Below are positions 26,776 through 36,548 of a stretch of 64,000 nt of DNA, one piece after another; position 1 is the first letter of the stretch; each line of letters begins with the position of its first letter. A program made the translations under genes and the position numbers. Below the pieces are notes generated by a model. The model had not been told where the DNA came from. It saw nothing but the letters and a program-made list of their open reading frames with translations, and ran no database searches. The stretch is from Clostridia bacterium (GTDB lineage Bacteria > Bacillota > Clostridia > Lachnospirales > Lachnospiraceae): the NCBI GenBank assembly GCA_910574255.1, contig CAJTAK010000010.1, positions 62,001 to 126,000 of the forward strand, given 5' to 3'.

Positions 26776-27342
26776 ATGCATAAACGGTATGCGTTTTATT
26801 CTTTGTGTCTGATTTTCCTTTTGACTTTCCTGATGGCATCAGGTTTCCAATTAACAAGCACCAATTTTTCCGTTATCGGCAGCCGGGGCGGACGGCGGAT
26901 GGCGTTTCTGCTGTGGGGGGCTTTGACAGGAAATTATTTTTATTTGTATACAAAGATGCTCATGGAGCTGGCAGACTGCCGGGATTGGATTATGGAGAGC
27001 TTTCTTTTGTGCGCCCTGCTTTTTTTTGTGACGGCTGTGGGAATTCCCTATATTCCGGAGCAGGTTCCGAGAATGTCCCGCCTGCATGTGGCGATTTCCT
27101 TTCTTGCTCCTTTATTTCTGGGACTGGCCCAACTGCGGTTTCTTCTCCTGCTCCAAAAGAAAATCAGCGGAAGCTTTCGGATGCAGTGGCTTCTTTTGTC
27201 TATTTTAGGCTTTGGTTCGGCCGTTCTGCTTTTAACCGTAGGCATTGTATCAAGTCTTCTGGAAATATTTCTTATCATTGGAATCTGTCTCTATCTTTTG
27301 CTTTTATATTGTAAATTAAATAAATTGATGAGTTTTGTATGA
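26776..27342 (+). CDS. Polytopic membrane protein of unknown function
   Basis: 188 aa with five to six predicted helices (about residues 8-25, 40-58, 70-92, 103-128, 138-165, 168-182) separated by short charged loops. The ribosome-binding site AAGGAGG lies 6 nt before ATG 26776. No motif is recognised. It is not in an operon; a 277-bp palindromic element follows it directly. It could be any small membrane protein, for example a regulator-linked or sporulation protein. Confidence 0.7.
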   Translation: MHKRYAFYSLCLIFLLTFLMASGFQLTSTNFSVIGSRGGRRMAFLLWGALTGNYFYLYTKMLMELADCRDWIMESFLLCALLFFVTAVGIPYIPEQVPRMSRLHVAISFLAPLFLGLAQLRFLLLLQKKISGSFRMQWLLLSILGFGSAVLLLTVGIVSSLLEIFLIIGICLYLLLLYCKLNKLMSFV

Positions 27343-27389
27343 AATAATAGGAAAGAAATGTTTTACAAACTACAAGCTCTTGTGCTATA

Positions 27390-27666
27390 CTACCCCCAGT
27401 GGACAAGGGGACACACGGTTTTGTACCATGAATTTGCGATTCTGCTGCGTTACTGTCGCTCAGCGTACGTCCAGTACGCTTCGTTCCAGTGCCTTGCAGA
27501 ATCACAAATTCATGGTGCAAAACTCCTTTGGACCCCAAGTACCGAATTTTGGTGGCTGGCAAGGCAATGGAATGAGGCGTACTGGACGTACGCCGATTGA
27601 CAGTAACGCAGCCAGCCTCCAAAAGATGGCACTTGGGGCGTGTGTCCCCTTGTCCACTGGGGGTAG
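27390..27666. repeat. 277-bp cruciform element with perfect 27-bp terminal inverted repeats
   Basis: The ends 27390-27416 and 27640-27666 are perfect complements (beginning CTACCCCCAGTGG). Inside are two large hairpins, 27426-27515 (arms CCATGAATTTG and CAAATTCATGG) and 27533-27638 (arms CCCCAAGT and ACTTGGGG). Each of them holds the sequence GCGTACGTCCAGTACGC or its complement, so the two inner parts are also complementary to each other. Short open frames inside it exist only because of the symmetry. It has no transposase and looks like a non-autonomous mobile or structured element. No clear target duplication was seen. Confidence 0.8.
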
Positions 27667-27730
27667 CTAAGACTGAAAAAAACAGAACATCCATTCGGAT
27701 AGACACCATATAGGAACGAGGAAAATAGTG

Positions 27731-29653
27731 ATGGCAAAGAAAAATACCTACGACGCAGACAGCATAGCAGTCCTGGAGGGCCTGGAGGCCGTGCGCAAAC
27801 GCCCGGGCATGTACATTGGCAGCGTGTCACGAAAAGGCTTAAATCATTTGATTTATGAGATAGTAGATAACTCCGTGGACGAACATCTGGCAGGCTTCTG
27901 CTCCAAGATCTGGGTCACACTGGAGCGTGACGGCTCCTGTACCGTCAGCGACGACGGCCGCGGCATCCCGGTAGATCTCCACGCAAAGGGCATTTCCGCA
28001 GAAAGGCTGGTATTCACCACCCTCCATGCAGGCGGAAAGTTTGACGATTCCGTCTACAAGACAAGCGGCGGTCTCCACGGAGTAGGCTCATCCGTGGTCA
28101 ACGCTCTGTCTACCTACCTGGACATAGAAGTGAGCCGTGACGGAGCCGTTCACCACGACCACTACGAGCAGGGCATCCCCACCATTGAGCTAAAGGACGG
28201 TCTGCTCCCCATACTGCGAAAAACAAAGGAGACAGGAACCCGGATCAATTTCCTGCCGGACCCGGAGATCTTTGAGAAGACAAGATTTCAGGCAGAAGAG
28301 GTGAAAAGCCGTCTTCATGAGACTGCCTATCTGAATCCGGAGCTGACCATTTATTTTGCAGATCGGCGGACAGAGCCGGCGGAGGAAGCAACTTTCCATG
28401 AGGAAAACGGAATCATCGGCTTTGTGGAGGATTTAAATAAGAAAAAAGAACAGATCCATGATGTGATTTATTTTAAGGGAGAAGCAGAGGGCATTATCGT
28501 AGAGGGCGCATTTCAGTATGTAAACGAGTTCCACGAAAATGTTCTGGGCTTTTGCAATAACATTTACAACGCAGAGGGCGGCACCCATCTGACCGGTTTT
28601 AAGACCGTATTTACCACCGTGATCAATAATTACGCCAGAGAGCTGGGCATCTTAAAGGAGAAAGACACCAACTTCACCGGAGCCGACGTGCGCAACGGCA
28701 TGACGGCCGTAATCTCCATCAAACATCCCTCTCCCCGGTTTGAGGGTCAGACCAAGACAAAGCTTGACAATCAGGATGCCTCCAAAGCTACAGCAAAAGT
28801 AGCGGGAGACGAGATCGTCCGCTACTTTGACCGCAACCTGGAGACTTTAAAAGGCGTCATCGGCTGTGCAGAAAAAGCGGCTAAAATACGAAAAACCGAG
28901 GAACGGGCCAAGACGAACCTCTTAACCAAGCAGAAATACTCTTTCGACTCCAACGGAAAGCTGGCAAACTGCGAGAGCCGGGATGCCTCCAAATGCGAGA
29001 TTTTTATCGTAGAGGGAGACTCCGCCGGGGGCTCCGCAAAGACCGCAAGAGATCGAAACTTCCAGGCCATCCTGCCAATCAGGGGAAAGATCCTGAACGT
29101 AGAAAAAGCCAGCATCGACAAAGTGCTGGCCAATGCAGAGATCAAAACCATGATCAATGCCTTCGGCTGCGGCTTCTCCGAGGGCTACGGCAACGACTTT
29201 GACATCACAAAGCTCCGCTACGACAAGATCATCATCATGGCCGATGCGGACGTAGACGGCGCACACATTTCCACCCTGCTTCTGACCCTCTTTTACCGCT
29301 TCATGCCGGATCTCATCTATGAGGGACACGTATACATTGCCATGCCGCCCCTCTATAAAGCCATGCCCCAAAGAGGAGAGGAAGAGTATCTCTACGACGA
29401 CAAGGCCCTGGAGCGCTACCGGAAGCGCCACAAAGGAAGCTTCACCCTCCAGCGCTACAAAGGCTTGGGAGAGATGGATGCCGAACAGCTCTGGGAGACA
29501 ACCTTAAACCCGGCTACCAGAATCCTGAAACGAGTAGAGATCGAGGACGCACGCATGGCCTCCAACGTAACGGAAATGCTCATGGGAACCGAAGTGCCCC
29601 CCAGACGGGCATTCATCTACGAACACGCCTGCGACGCAGAGCTGGACGTATAG
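27731..29653 (+). CDS. parE: DNA topoisomerase IV subunit B (gyrase-B-like)
   Basis: This is the ATPase and TOPRIM subunit of a type IIA topoisomerase. The GHKL ATPase shows EIVDNSVDE, DDGRGIPV and GGLHGVGSSVVNALS. TOPRIM shows IVEGDSAGGSAKTARDR, LPIRGKILNVEKA and DADVDGAHI. The C-terminal tail has QRYKGLGEMDAEQLWETTLNP. 640 aa. The partner at 29938 lacks the gyrase-specific GyrA box, which makes this pair topoisomerase IV or a second gyrase-like pair rather than the main gyrase. ATG 27731 follows a GAGGAAAATAGTG leader. It decatenates daughter chromosomes in the cytoplasm. Confidence 0.85.
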   Translation: MAKKNTYDADSIAVLEGLEAVRKRPGMYIGSVSRKGLNHLIYEIVDNSVDEHLAGFCSKIWVTLERDGSCTVSDDGRGIPVDLHAKGISAERLVFTTLHAGGKFDDSVYKTSGGLHGVGSSVVNALSTYLDIEVSRDGAVHHDHYEQGIPTIELKDGLLPILRKTKETGTRINFLPDPEIFEKTRFQAEEVKSRLHETAYLNPELTIYFADRRTEPAEEATFHEENGIIGFVEDLNKKKEQIHDVIYFKGEAEGIIVEGAFQYVNEFHENVLGFCNNIYNAEGGTHLTGFKTVFTTVINNYARELGILKEKDTNFTGADVRNGMTAVISIKHPSPRFEGQTKTKLDNQDASKATAKVAGDEIVRYFDRNLETLKGVIGCAEKAAKIRKTEERAKTNLLTKQKYSFDSNGKLANCESRDASKCEIFIVEGDSAGGSAKTARDRNFQAILPIRGKILNVEKASIDKVLANAEIKTMINAFGCGFSEGYGNDFDITKLRYDKIIIMADADVDGAHISTLLLTLFYRFMPDLIYEGHVYIAMPPLYKAMPQRGEEEYLYDDKALERYRKRHKGSFTLQRYKGLGEMDAEQLWETTLNPATRILKRVEIEDARMASNVTEMLMGTEVPPRRAFIYEHACDAELDV

Positions 29654-29671
29654 ACCTGAAGATACATTGTC

Positions 29672-29691
29672 ATACCTTACCGAACGAAGTC
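29672..29691 (+). repeat. Dispersed 20-bp repeat copy
   Basis: ATACCTTACCGAACGAAGTC, a variant of the repeat at 10143-10225. It starts 18 nt after the parE stop and forms the left part of a weak hairpin closing at GGGTATG (29723-29729). Confidence 0.55.
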
Positions 29692-29765
29692 CTATAGGAA
29701 CATGCATTAATGCCTGCTCGCAGGGTATGAATAAAAAACAAACCTAAAATATAGATACAATATCA

Positions 29766-29855
29766 GCCGCCGGGAAACAGAAAATATCTTCTTTCCAGGC
29801 GTGTCAGCCCTGTGGGCGGAGCAGGGAAAGAAGATATTTTCTGTTTCCCGGCGGC
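29766..29855. repeat. Perfect 31-bp inverted repeat between parE and parC
   Basis: Positions 29766-29796 (beginning GCCGCCGGGAAACAG) are the exact complement of 29825-29855. The loop is 28 nt. No T-run follows on either strand, so it is not a standard terminator. It sits in the 284-nt gap of what is usually a two-gene operon, and may limit or process the transcript. Confidence 0.8.
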
Positions 29856-29937
29856 GTCCGTTTACCAACACAATAAAACAAATCACACCCAAAGTAAAAA
29901 AATGCCATAAACAAAGCTAGGAGAAAATAGTAGAACA

Positions 29938-32187
29938 ATGGAAAAGCAGATAGAAGAACAAATTATCCGCACCGAATACTCAGATTTAATGCAGAAATCC
30001 TACATCGACTACGCCATGAGCGTAATCATAGCCAGAGCACTCCCGGACGTAAGAGACGGCCTGAAGCCCGTACAGCGGAGAACCCTCTACGACATGTACG
30101 AGCTGGGTATCCGTTTCGACCGCCCCTACCGGAAATGCGCCCGTATCGTAGGTGACACCATGGGTAAATACCACCCCCACGGCGACAGCTCCATCTACGA
30201 AGCCCTGGTAGTCATGTCTCAGGACTTCAAAAAAGGCCTCCCCCTGGTAGACGGCCACGGCAACTTCGGATCCATTGAGGGAGACGGAGCCGCCGCCATG
30301 CGTTACACAGAAGCCCGTCTGGAAAAAGTGACCCAGGAAGCCTTTTTATCCGATCTGGACAAAAACGTAGTAGACTTCGTTCCCAATTTCGACGAAACAG
30401 AAAAAGAACCCTCTGTACTGCCGGCAAAGCTTCCCAACCTGTTGGTGAACGGATCCGACGGAATCGCAGTAGGAATGGCCACCAGCATCCCGCCCCATAA
30501 TCTGGGAGAAGTCATAGACGCAGCCAAAGCCTATCTGAAAAATCCGGAGATTGCCACAGAAGCCCTACTAAAGCTGATGCCCGGTCCGGACTTCCCTACA
30601 GGCGGCATTGTAGTAAACAAAGACGAGCTTCCAGCCATCTACGAAACGGGAGCCGGCAAGATCAAAGTCCGGGGCCGCATAGAGGTAGAAAAAATAAAAG
30701 GCGGCAAAGAACAGTTAGTCATCACAGAGATTCCTTATCCCATGATAGGAGCCAACATCGGAAAATTCTTGAATGACATTGCCACACTCATCGAGTCTAA
30801 AAAAGCGCCGGAGATCGTTGACATCTCCAACCAATCCTCCAAAGAGGGCATCCGCATTGTACTGGAGCTTAAGAAAGGATCTGACACTGAGAACCTGAAA
30901 AATATGCTCTACAAAAAGACCCGCCTGGAGGACACTTTCGGCATCAACATGCTGGCCGTCGCAGACGGAAGACCGGAGACCCTGGGCCTGAAACAGATCC
31001 TGGAATACTACATTGAATTCCAATACGAGCTGGCTACAAGAAAATACCAGACTCTTTTAGCCAAGGAGCAGGAAAAGCGGGAAATACAAGAGGGACTCAT
31101 AAGAGCCTGCGACGTTATAGACCTTATCATCGAAATCCTCCGGGGCAGCAAAAACGTCAAAGACGCCAAAGCCTGTCTCATAGAGGGAAAAACCGAAAAC
31201 ATCCGTTTCAAATCAGAGGCATCAAAAAAAAGGGCTTCCAAGCTGCGCTTTACAGAGCGTCAGGCCTCGGCCATCTTAGAAATGCGTCTCTACCGACTCA
31301 TCGGCTTAGAGATTGAGGCTCTGATGGCAGAAAACGCCCAAACACTGAAAAACATAGCCACTTATGAAGACATCCTGGAAAACCATGCCAGCATGACAAA
31401 GGTCATCATCAAAGAAATGGATGCCATCAAAAAAGCTTACGCAAGACCAAGGCGGACCTCCATAGAAAATGCCGCCGAGATCGTATTTGAAGAAAAGAAA
31501 ATCGAAGAAATGTCGGTCATGTTCCTGATGGATCGCTTCGGTTACGCCAAAACCATAGATTTGGCCGCCTACGAGCGCAACAAAGAAGCGGCAGACAGCG
31601 AAAACAAATATGTCTTCTCCTGCATGAACACCGGCCGCATCTGCGTATTTACCGACACCGGCCGCATGCACACCATCAAAGTCCAGGATCTGCCTTTCGG
31701 CCGGTTCCGGGACAAAGGCGTCCCCATAGACAACTTCAGCAACTACAACAGCGCCGAAGAGCAGCTGGTGGGAATCGGAAGCATGGAAACCCTAAAAGTC
31801 CAAAAACTAATCTTCGCCACCAAAGACAGCATGCTGAAAGTTGTAGACGGCAGCGAATTTGAAACCAGCAAACGTACCGTAGCCGCCACAAAACTAAGCG
31901 AAAACGACAAAGTCCTATTAGCAGAACCCACAGACGGCAGCGAACAAATCGTCCTCCAAAGCAAAGAGGGCTATTTCCTGCGCTTCCCAATATCCGAAGT
32001 CCCGGAAAAAAAGAAAGGAGCCGTAGGTGTCCGCGGCATGCGCCTGGGAAGCAATGACCACCTGGAAGCCGCCTATATCTATCAAACCGGCAAAGAACAA
32101 ATCATCACCTACAAAGAAAAGCAGCTAATCCTCAACAAACTAAAATCCGGAAGCAGGGACACCAAAGGAGTAAAAGTAAGAACATAA
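29938..32187 (+). CDS. parC: DNA topoisomerase IV subunit A
   Basis: This is the DNA cleavage subunit. The catalytic tyrosine is Y123 in AAMRYTEARL. The winged-helix phrase HPHGDSSIYEALVVMSQ contains Ser84 and Glu88, the positions equivalent to the quinolone-resistance sites, and both have the sensitive-type residues. The C-terminal beta-pinwheel is present (blades with NTGRICVFTDTGRMHTIKVQDLP and similar) but has no QRRGGKG GyrA box, which favours ParC over GyrA. 749 aa. It lies 284 nt after parE and acts with it. Confidence 0.86.
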   Translation: MEKQIEEQIIRTEYSDLMQKSYIDYAMSVIIARALPDVRDGLKPVQRRTLYDMYELGIRFDRPYRKCARIVGDTMGKYHPHGDSSIYEALVVMSQDFKKGLPLVDGHGNFGSIEGDGAAAMRYTEARLEKVTQEAFLSDLDKNVVDFVPNFDETEKEPSVLPAKLPNLLVNGSDGIAVGMATSIPPHNLGEVIDAAKAYLKNPEIATEALLKLMPGPDFPTGGIVVNKDELPAIYETGAGKIKVRGRIEVEKIKGGKEQLVITEIPYPMIGANIGKFLNDIATLIESKKAPEIVDISNQSSKEGIRIVLELKKGSDTENLKNMLYKKTRLEDTFGINMLAVADGRPETLGLKQILEYYIEFQYELATRKYQTLLAKEQEKREIQEGLIRACDVIDLIIEILRGSKNVKDAKACLIEGKTENIRFKSEASKKRASKLRFTERQASAILEMRLYRLIGLEIEALMAENAQTLKNIATYEDILENHASMTKVIIKEMDAIKKAYARPRRTSIENAAEIVFEEKKIEEMSVMFLMDRFGYAKTIDLAAYERNKEAADSENKYVFSCMNTGRICVFTDTGRMHTIKVQDLPFGRFRDKGVPIDNFSNYNSAEEQLVGIGSMETLKVQKLIFATKDSMLKVVDGSEFETSKRTVAATKLSENDKVLLAEPTDGSEQIVLQSKEGYFLRFPISEVPEKKKGAVGVRGMRLGSNDHLEAAYIYQTGKEQIITYKEKQLILNKLKSGSRDTKGVKVRT

Positions 32188-32270
32188 TCTTGCCAACCCC
32201 CACCCGTTTATGATATGATTTTCCAAATTACAAGTAACATACAGAAACATCTGTACACGAGGAGGAAGTT

Positions 32271-33938
32271 ATGGAAACCGAAGTAATCAGCAAAAACTTT
32301 ATAGAACAAATGATAGATAAAGATCTGGCAGAGGGCGTCTACGAAACCGTACACACCCGTTTCCCTCCGGAGCCAAACGGCTACCTGCACATCGGACATG
32401 CCAAAGCAATCCTTTTAAACTACGGCCTTGCCCAAAAATACAACGGCAAATTCAACATGCGCTTCGATGACACCAACCCCACCAAAGAAAAAGTGGAGTT
32501 CGTAGAGTCCATCAAAGCCGACATCAAGTGGCTGGGCGCAGACTGGGAAGACCGCCTGTTCTTTGCTTCCGATTACTTTGAAGCCATGTACGAAGCGGCG
32601 GTCAAGCTCATTAAAAAAGGAAAAGCTTTCGTCTGTGACCTGACGGCGGAAGAAATCCGATCCTACCGTGGAACCCTGACGGAGCCGGGCAAAGAAAGCC
32701 CTTACCGTAATCGAAGCGTAGAAGAGAACCTGGAGCTTTTCGAAGCCATGCGTGCCGGAAAATACGCAGACGGAGAAAAAGTACTCCGTGCCAAAATAGA
32801 CATGGCATCCCCCAACATCAACATGCGTGATCCCGTCATCTACCGGGTAGCCCATATCTCCCACCACAACACAGGAGACAAATGGTGCATTTACCCCATG
32901 TATGACTTCGCACATCCAATAGAGGACGCTATTGAGGGCATCACCCACTCCATCTGCACCCTGGAGTTCGAGGATCACCGTCCCTTATACGATTGGGTCG
33001 TAAGAGAGCTGGAATATCCCGTTCCGCCCCGCCAGATCGAGTTTGCCAAGCTCTATCTGACCAACGTAGTAACAGGAAAACGCTATATTAAAAAGCTGGT
33101 AGAAGAGGGCATCGTAGACGGCTGGGATGATCCCCGTCTGGTATCCATCGCAGCGCTTAGGCGCAGGGGCTTCACTCCGGAATCCATCCGCATGTTCGTG
33201 GACCTCTGCGGCATTTCCAAGAGCCAGTCCTCCGTAGACTATGCCATGCTGGAATACTGCATCCGGGAAGACTTAAAGCTGAAGAAACCAAGGCTGATGG
33301 CAGTTTTGGATCCCATCAAGCTCATCATAGACAACTACCCCGAGGACCAGGTAGAATATCTGGACGCAGCTAACAACCTGGAAAATGAGGACCTTGGAAG
33401 CCGAAAGATTCCGTTCTGCCGGGAGCTGTACATTGAACGTGAGGACTTTATGGAGGAGCCGCCCAAGAAATACTTCCGTCTCTTCCCCGGCAACGAAGTG
33501 CGCCTGATGCATGCCTATTTTGTAAAATGCGAAAGCTTCGTAAAGGATGAGAACGGCCGGATTACGGAGATACACTGTACCTACGATCCCGAGACCAAGG
33601 CAGGCAGCGGCTTCACGGGCCGGAAAGTAAAGGGAACCATCCATTGGGTGCCGGCTCCCTATGCAATGACTGCCCAGGTGCGGTTATATGAGAACATCAT
33701 TGACGAAGAAAAGGGCGTATACAATGAGGATGGAAGCCTGAACTTAAATCCCAATTCCCTGACCGTAGTAGAGCAGGCATATCTGGAACCGGGCTTTGAG
33801 GGAGCCAAGCCCTATGACAGCTGCCAGTTTGTGCGCAACGGCTTCTTCTGCGTTGATGCCAAGGACAGCACGGAGGATAAGCTTGTCTTTAACCGAATCG
33901 TGTCATTGAAGAGTTCCTTTAAGCTGCCAAAAGCATAA
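32271..33938 (+). CDS. glnS: Glutaminyl-tRNA synthetase
   Basis: A class I synthetase of 555 aa. HIGH is present as HIGH at residues 40-43 in [16 protein letters not shown]. The glutamine-specific phrase FDDTNPTKE and the WDDPRL[14 protein letters not shown] block are GlnRS marks. The KMSKS-equivalent, usually MSKR in GlnRS, reads VTGKR here ([16 protein letters not shown]). The anticodon-binding beta-barrels follow ([40 protein letters not shown]). Many Gram-positive bacteria use GatCAB instead, and Clostridia of this family have gained GlnRS. ATG 32271 has GAGGAGG upstream. Single gene. Confidence 0.94.
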   Translation: METEVISKNFIEQMIDKDLAEGVYETVHTRFPPEPNGYLHIGHAKAILLNYGLAQKYNGKFNMRFDDTNPTKEKVEFVESIKADIKWLGADWEDRLFFASDYFEAMYEAAVKLIKKGKAFVCDLTAEEIRSYRGTLTEPGKESPYRNRSVEENLELFEAMRAGKYADGEKVLRAKIDMASPNINMRDPVIYRVAHISHHNTGDKWCIYPMYDFAHPIEDAIEGITHSICTLEFEDHRPLYDWVVRELEYPVPPRQIEFAKLYLTNVVTGKRYIKKLVEEGIVDGWDDPRLVSIAALRRRGFTPESIRMFVDLCGISKSQSSVDYAMLEYCIREDLKLKKPRLMAVLDPIKLIIDNYPEDQVEYLDAANNLENEDLGSRKIPFCRELYIEREDFMEEPPKKYFRLFPGNEVRLMHAYFVKCESFVKDENGRITEIHCTYDPETKAGSGFTGRKVKGTIHWVPAPYAMTAQVRLYENIIDEEKGVYNEDGSLNLNPNSLTVVEQAYLEPGFEGAKPYDSCQFVRNGFFCVDAKDSTEDKLVFNRIVSLKSSFKLPKA

Positions 33939-33954
33939 AAAGAAAAGAGCAAGG

Positions 33955-34006
33955 GTCAAATACCCCGCAGCTTGCTGCGTTACAAGCTTGCTGCGGGGTA
34001 TTTGAC
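33955..34006. repeat. GTCAAATACCCC hairpin repeat
   Basis: GTCAAATACCCCGCAGC (33955-33971) pairs perfectly with 33990-34006, leaving an 18-nt loop. It is the same unit as 16140-16208, with the fourth-last pair changed from A-T to G-C on both arms. It lies just after glnS and could end its transcript, though no T-run follows. Confidence 0.75.
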
Positions 34007-34069
34007 TGAATGACATCTGACGTAAGAAGCTTTCGTTATATTTTTTGAATCCGGAAAGTGTGTGAGCTT

Positions 34070-35488
34070 ATGCGTGAACTGACAATCAGCTTAAATCCCA
34101 AAAGCAAAACCCCTTTATACGAACAAATCTACAATTACATCAAACAGGACATTCAAAAGGGCCGTATTAAGGCAAAAGAAAAGCTTCCCTCCAGCCGTTC
34201 CCTTTCCGCATATCTTGAGGTCAGCCGCAGTACCGTGGATTTAGCATACGAACAGCTCCTGTCAGAAGGGTATCTGGAATCCGTTCCCTGCAAAGGCTAC
34301 TATGCCTGCCAGATAGAAGAGCTCTATCATTTTTCTCCTGACAGGTCGGTGAAAGAAAAGGCGGTTTTTCAGGAGAAAAACTCCTATCCCTATGATTTCA
34401 CTCCCCGGGGGATCGATCTGGACAGCTTTCCCTATGGCATATGGCGCAAAATCACACGGAACATTCTTCTGGATGACAAAAAAGAACTTTTCCAGCTGGG
34501 CGATCCCATGGGAGAGCGGGAACTAAGGGAGACCATCTGCAGCTATCTTTATCAGGCCCGGGGTGTAAACTGCCGTCCAAAGCAGGTGGTAATCGGGGCG
34601 GGAAATGACTACTTGCTGCTTCTGTTATCAACAATCCTGGGGAAAAATCGAAAAATCGCAATGGAAACGCCAACCTATAAGCATGCTTACAAAATTTTTG
34701 AGCAGCTTGGCTGCTCCCTTTGCACCATCCCCATGGATGCCCAGGGAATGCAGGTATCAATGCTTCAAAGCTCGGGAGTGGATATAGCCTATGTAATGCC
34801 CTCCCACCAGTATCCATTGGGAATCGTAATGCCTATCAAACGCCGCCTGGAGCTGCTTTCCTGGGCGGCCGAAGAGGAGGGGCGCTATATTATCGAGGAT
34901 GACTATGACAGTGAATTTCGTTACAAGGGAAAGCCGATTCCGGCCCTGCAGGGAACAGATCAGAGAAACAGCGTGATTTACATCGGCACGTTTTCCAAAT
35001 CCATTGCCCCGGCAATCCGGATCAGCTACATGGTGCTTCCGGATCGGCTTTTGCAAAAATGCGAACATCAAATTCTTCGTTTTTCCTCCACGGTGTCCAG
35101 AATCGATCAGATGATCCTGAATCAATTCTTAAAAGACGGATATTATGAACGCCATCTGAACCGGATGCGCATTATCTATGGAAGAAGACACGACATTCTT
35201 TTGGGAGAGCTGAAAAAAATACCGGGCTGCCGTATAACGGGGGAGAATGCCGGCGTGCATCTTCTGGTAGAATTTATAAATGGCATGACCGAAAAAGAAG
35301 CGATAGAAAAGGCGGAAAGGGAGGGGATAAAGGTATATCCCCTGTCCGAATACGAGATTGGAGAGCAGGAGAAAGACATAACAGGAGAACAGAAAAAATG
35401 TACGGTAATACTGGGATATGCCACCCTTTCGGAACCGGAGATCCTGGAAGCGGCCCGCAGGCTTAAGAGGGCCTGGGACCGGCAATAA
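34070..35488 (+). CDS. MocR/PdxR-type regulator (GntR HTH fused to aminotransferase fold)
   Basis: The N-terminal GntR winged helix (residues about 8-75: PLYEQIYNYIKQDIQKGRI, LPSSRSLSAYLEVSRSTVDLAYEQLLSEGYL) is fused to a fold-type I PLP domain. PLP lysine lies in YIGTFSKSIAPAIRISYMV, the aspartate in YIIEDDYDSEFRY. About 472 aa. These proteins bind PLP or PLP adducts and regulate vitamin B6, GABA or amino-acid genes; they rarely act as aminotransferases. ATG 34070 has GGAAAG 12 nt upstream; GTG 34058 is an alternative. It is followed by an AraC regulator and isomerase, but nothing shows it controls them. Confidence 0.88.
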   Translation: MRELTISLNPKSKTPLYEQIYNYIKQDIQKGRIKAKEKLPSSRSLSAYLEVSRSTVDLAYEQLLSEGYLESVPCKGYYACQIEELYHFSPDRSVKEKAVFQEKNSYPYDFTPRGIDLDSFPYGIWRKITRNILLDDKKELFQLGDPMGERELRETICSYLYQARGVNCRPKQVVIGAGNDYLLLLLSTILGKNRKIAMETPTYKHAYKIFEQLGCSLCTIPMDAQGMQVSMLQSSGVDIAYVMPSHQYPLGIVMPIKRRLELLSWAAEEEGRYIIEDDYDSEFRYKGKPIPALQGTDQRNSVIYIGTFSKSIAPAIRISYMVLPDRLLQKCEHQILRFSSTVSRIDQMILNQFLKDGYYERHLNRMRIIYGRRHDILLGELKKIPGCRITGENAGVHLLVEFINGMTEKEAIEKAEREGIKVYPLSEYEIGEQEKDITGEQKKCTVILGYATLSEPEILEAARRLKRAWDRQ

Positions 35489-35546
35489 AGAGTGGCATTA
35501 AAATAAGAATGGAGAAGAGCCATTTTTCATAAAGGAGCAAATCCCT

Positions 35547-36548
35547 ATGGAGCAGTCGCTTTTAAAGCAGCTATCAGTCATTACGGAAGAAGAAAAAGAA
35601 ATATTGGCGGGAAGAGACGGAATCGACAGAAGCCTTTATATGGCAGGGGATTCCTATGAGATTGACAGCAGCCTGCTACTGGAAAAGGGAAAGCTTATTA
35701 CTCTGCGTCCCCACACCCGGTTTGTCTATTTCCCAAAGCACACCCACAATTATATGGAAATGATATATATGTGCAGAGGAAAGACAAGGCACCGGATTAA
35801 TGGGATTGATCTGCTTTTGCAAGAGGGAGAGCTTCTGCTCTTAAGCCAGGGTGCGGTACAGGAGGTATTTCCGGCAGGAGAGGAAGACATAGCGGTAAAT
35901 TTCATTATCTGGCCCCAGTTTTTTGACACGACCCTTAAGATACTGGGGGAGGAGGAAAATCAGATCCGTGATTTCCTGGTAAATTGCTTAAAAAGCAAAG
36001 ATGCCGGAACCGGATATCTGCATTTTAAAGTGTCGGATGTTCTGCCCATTCAGAACCTGGTGGAGAATCTGATTTGGACCCTTACAAGTGAGGGTGCTAA
36101 TAAAAGGAGAATCAGCCAGTGGACCATGGGCCTGCTGTTTCTGCAGCTTGTGAATCATACGGAGAACCTGTATACGGATCCCAGATTTTCCGAGCAGCAG
36201 CTTATGCTTCGGGTCCTCCGCTACATTGAAGAGCATTACTGTGACGGGGAGCTTCGGGACCTTGCGAAAGAGCTTCACTACGAGATGACCTGGCTGAGCA
36301 GGGAGATAAAGAAGCAGTCCGGAAAGACATTTACGGAGCTTCTCCAGGACAGACGCATGAACCAGGCAGTCTTTTTGCTGAAGACGACAAAAATGAACGT
36401 GGCGGAGATCAGCGAAAGCATCGGATATGAGAATTTCAGCTATTTTCATCAGCTCTTTAAAAAACGGTACGGTACCTCGCCCCACAAGTACCGGCATGCA
36501 AATAACGACAGTTTTTTGAACAACCCACCCTCTTTTTTTCCCCAGTGA
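35547..36548 (+). CDS. AraC-family regulator with cupin sensor domain
   Basis: 333 aa. An N-terminal cupin-like domain (about residues 55-125; FPKHTHNYMEMIYMCRGKTRHRINGIDLLLQEGELLLL) would bind a sugar or related ligand. The C-terminal double helix-turn-helix is typical AraC/XylS (LMLRVLRYIEEHYCDGELRDLAKELHY, MNVAEISESIGYENFSYFHQLFKKRYGTSPHKYR). AAAGGAG precedes ATG 35547. It lies 130 nt upstream of the isomerase gene in the same direction, so it probably activates it in response to the substrate sugar. Confidence 0.9.
   Translation: MEQSLLKQLSVITEEEKEILAGRDGIDRSLYMAGDSYEIDSSLLLEKGKLITLRPHTRFVYFPKHTHNYMEMIYMCRGKTRHRINGIDLLLQEGELLLLSQGAVQEVFPAGEEDIAVNFIIWPQFFDTTLKILGEEENQIRDFLVNCLKSKDAGTGYLHFKVSDVLPIQNLVENLIWTLTSEGANKRRISQWTMGLLFLQLVNHTENLYTDPRFSEQQLMLRVLRYIEEHYCDGELRDLAKELHYEMTWLSREIKKQSGKTFTELLQDRRMNQAVFLLKTTKMNVAEISESIGYENFSYFHQLFKKRYGTSPHKYRHANNDSFLNNPPSFFPQ

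Noticed and set aside
27335-27670. Several overlapping open frames of 80-140 codons on both strands
   Set aside because: They arise from the symmetry of the 277-bp palindrome and have no start signals or known motifs.
27731-32187. GyrB/GyrA as the main gyrase
   Set aside because: The A subunit has no GyrA box and the pair is not near dnaA/recF genes, so topoisomerase IV is the better name, though not proven.
34058-34069. GTG 34058 as start of the MocR gene
   Set aside because: It has no better ribosome-binding site than ATG 34070 and adds only MCEL; kept as an alternative.
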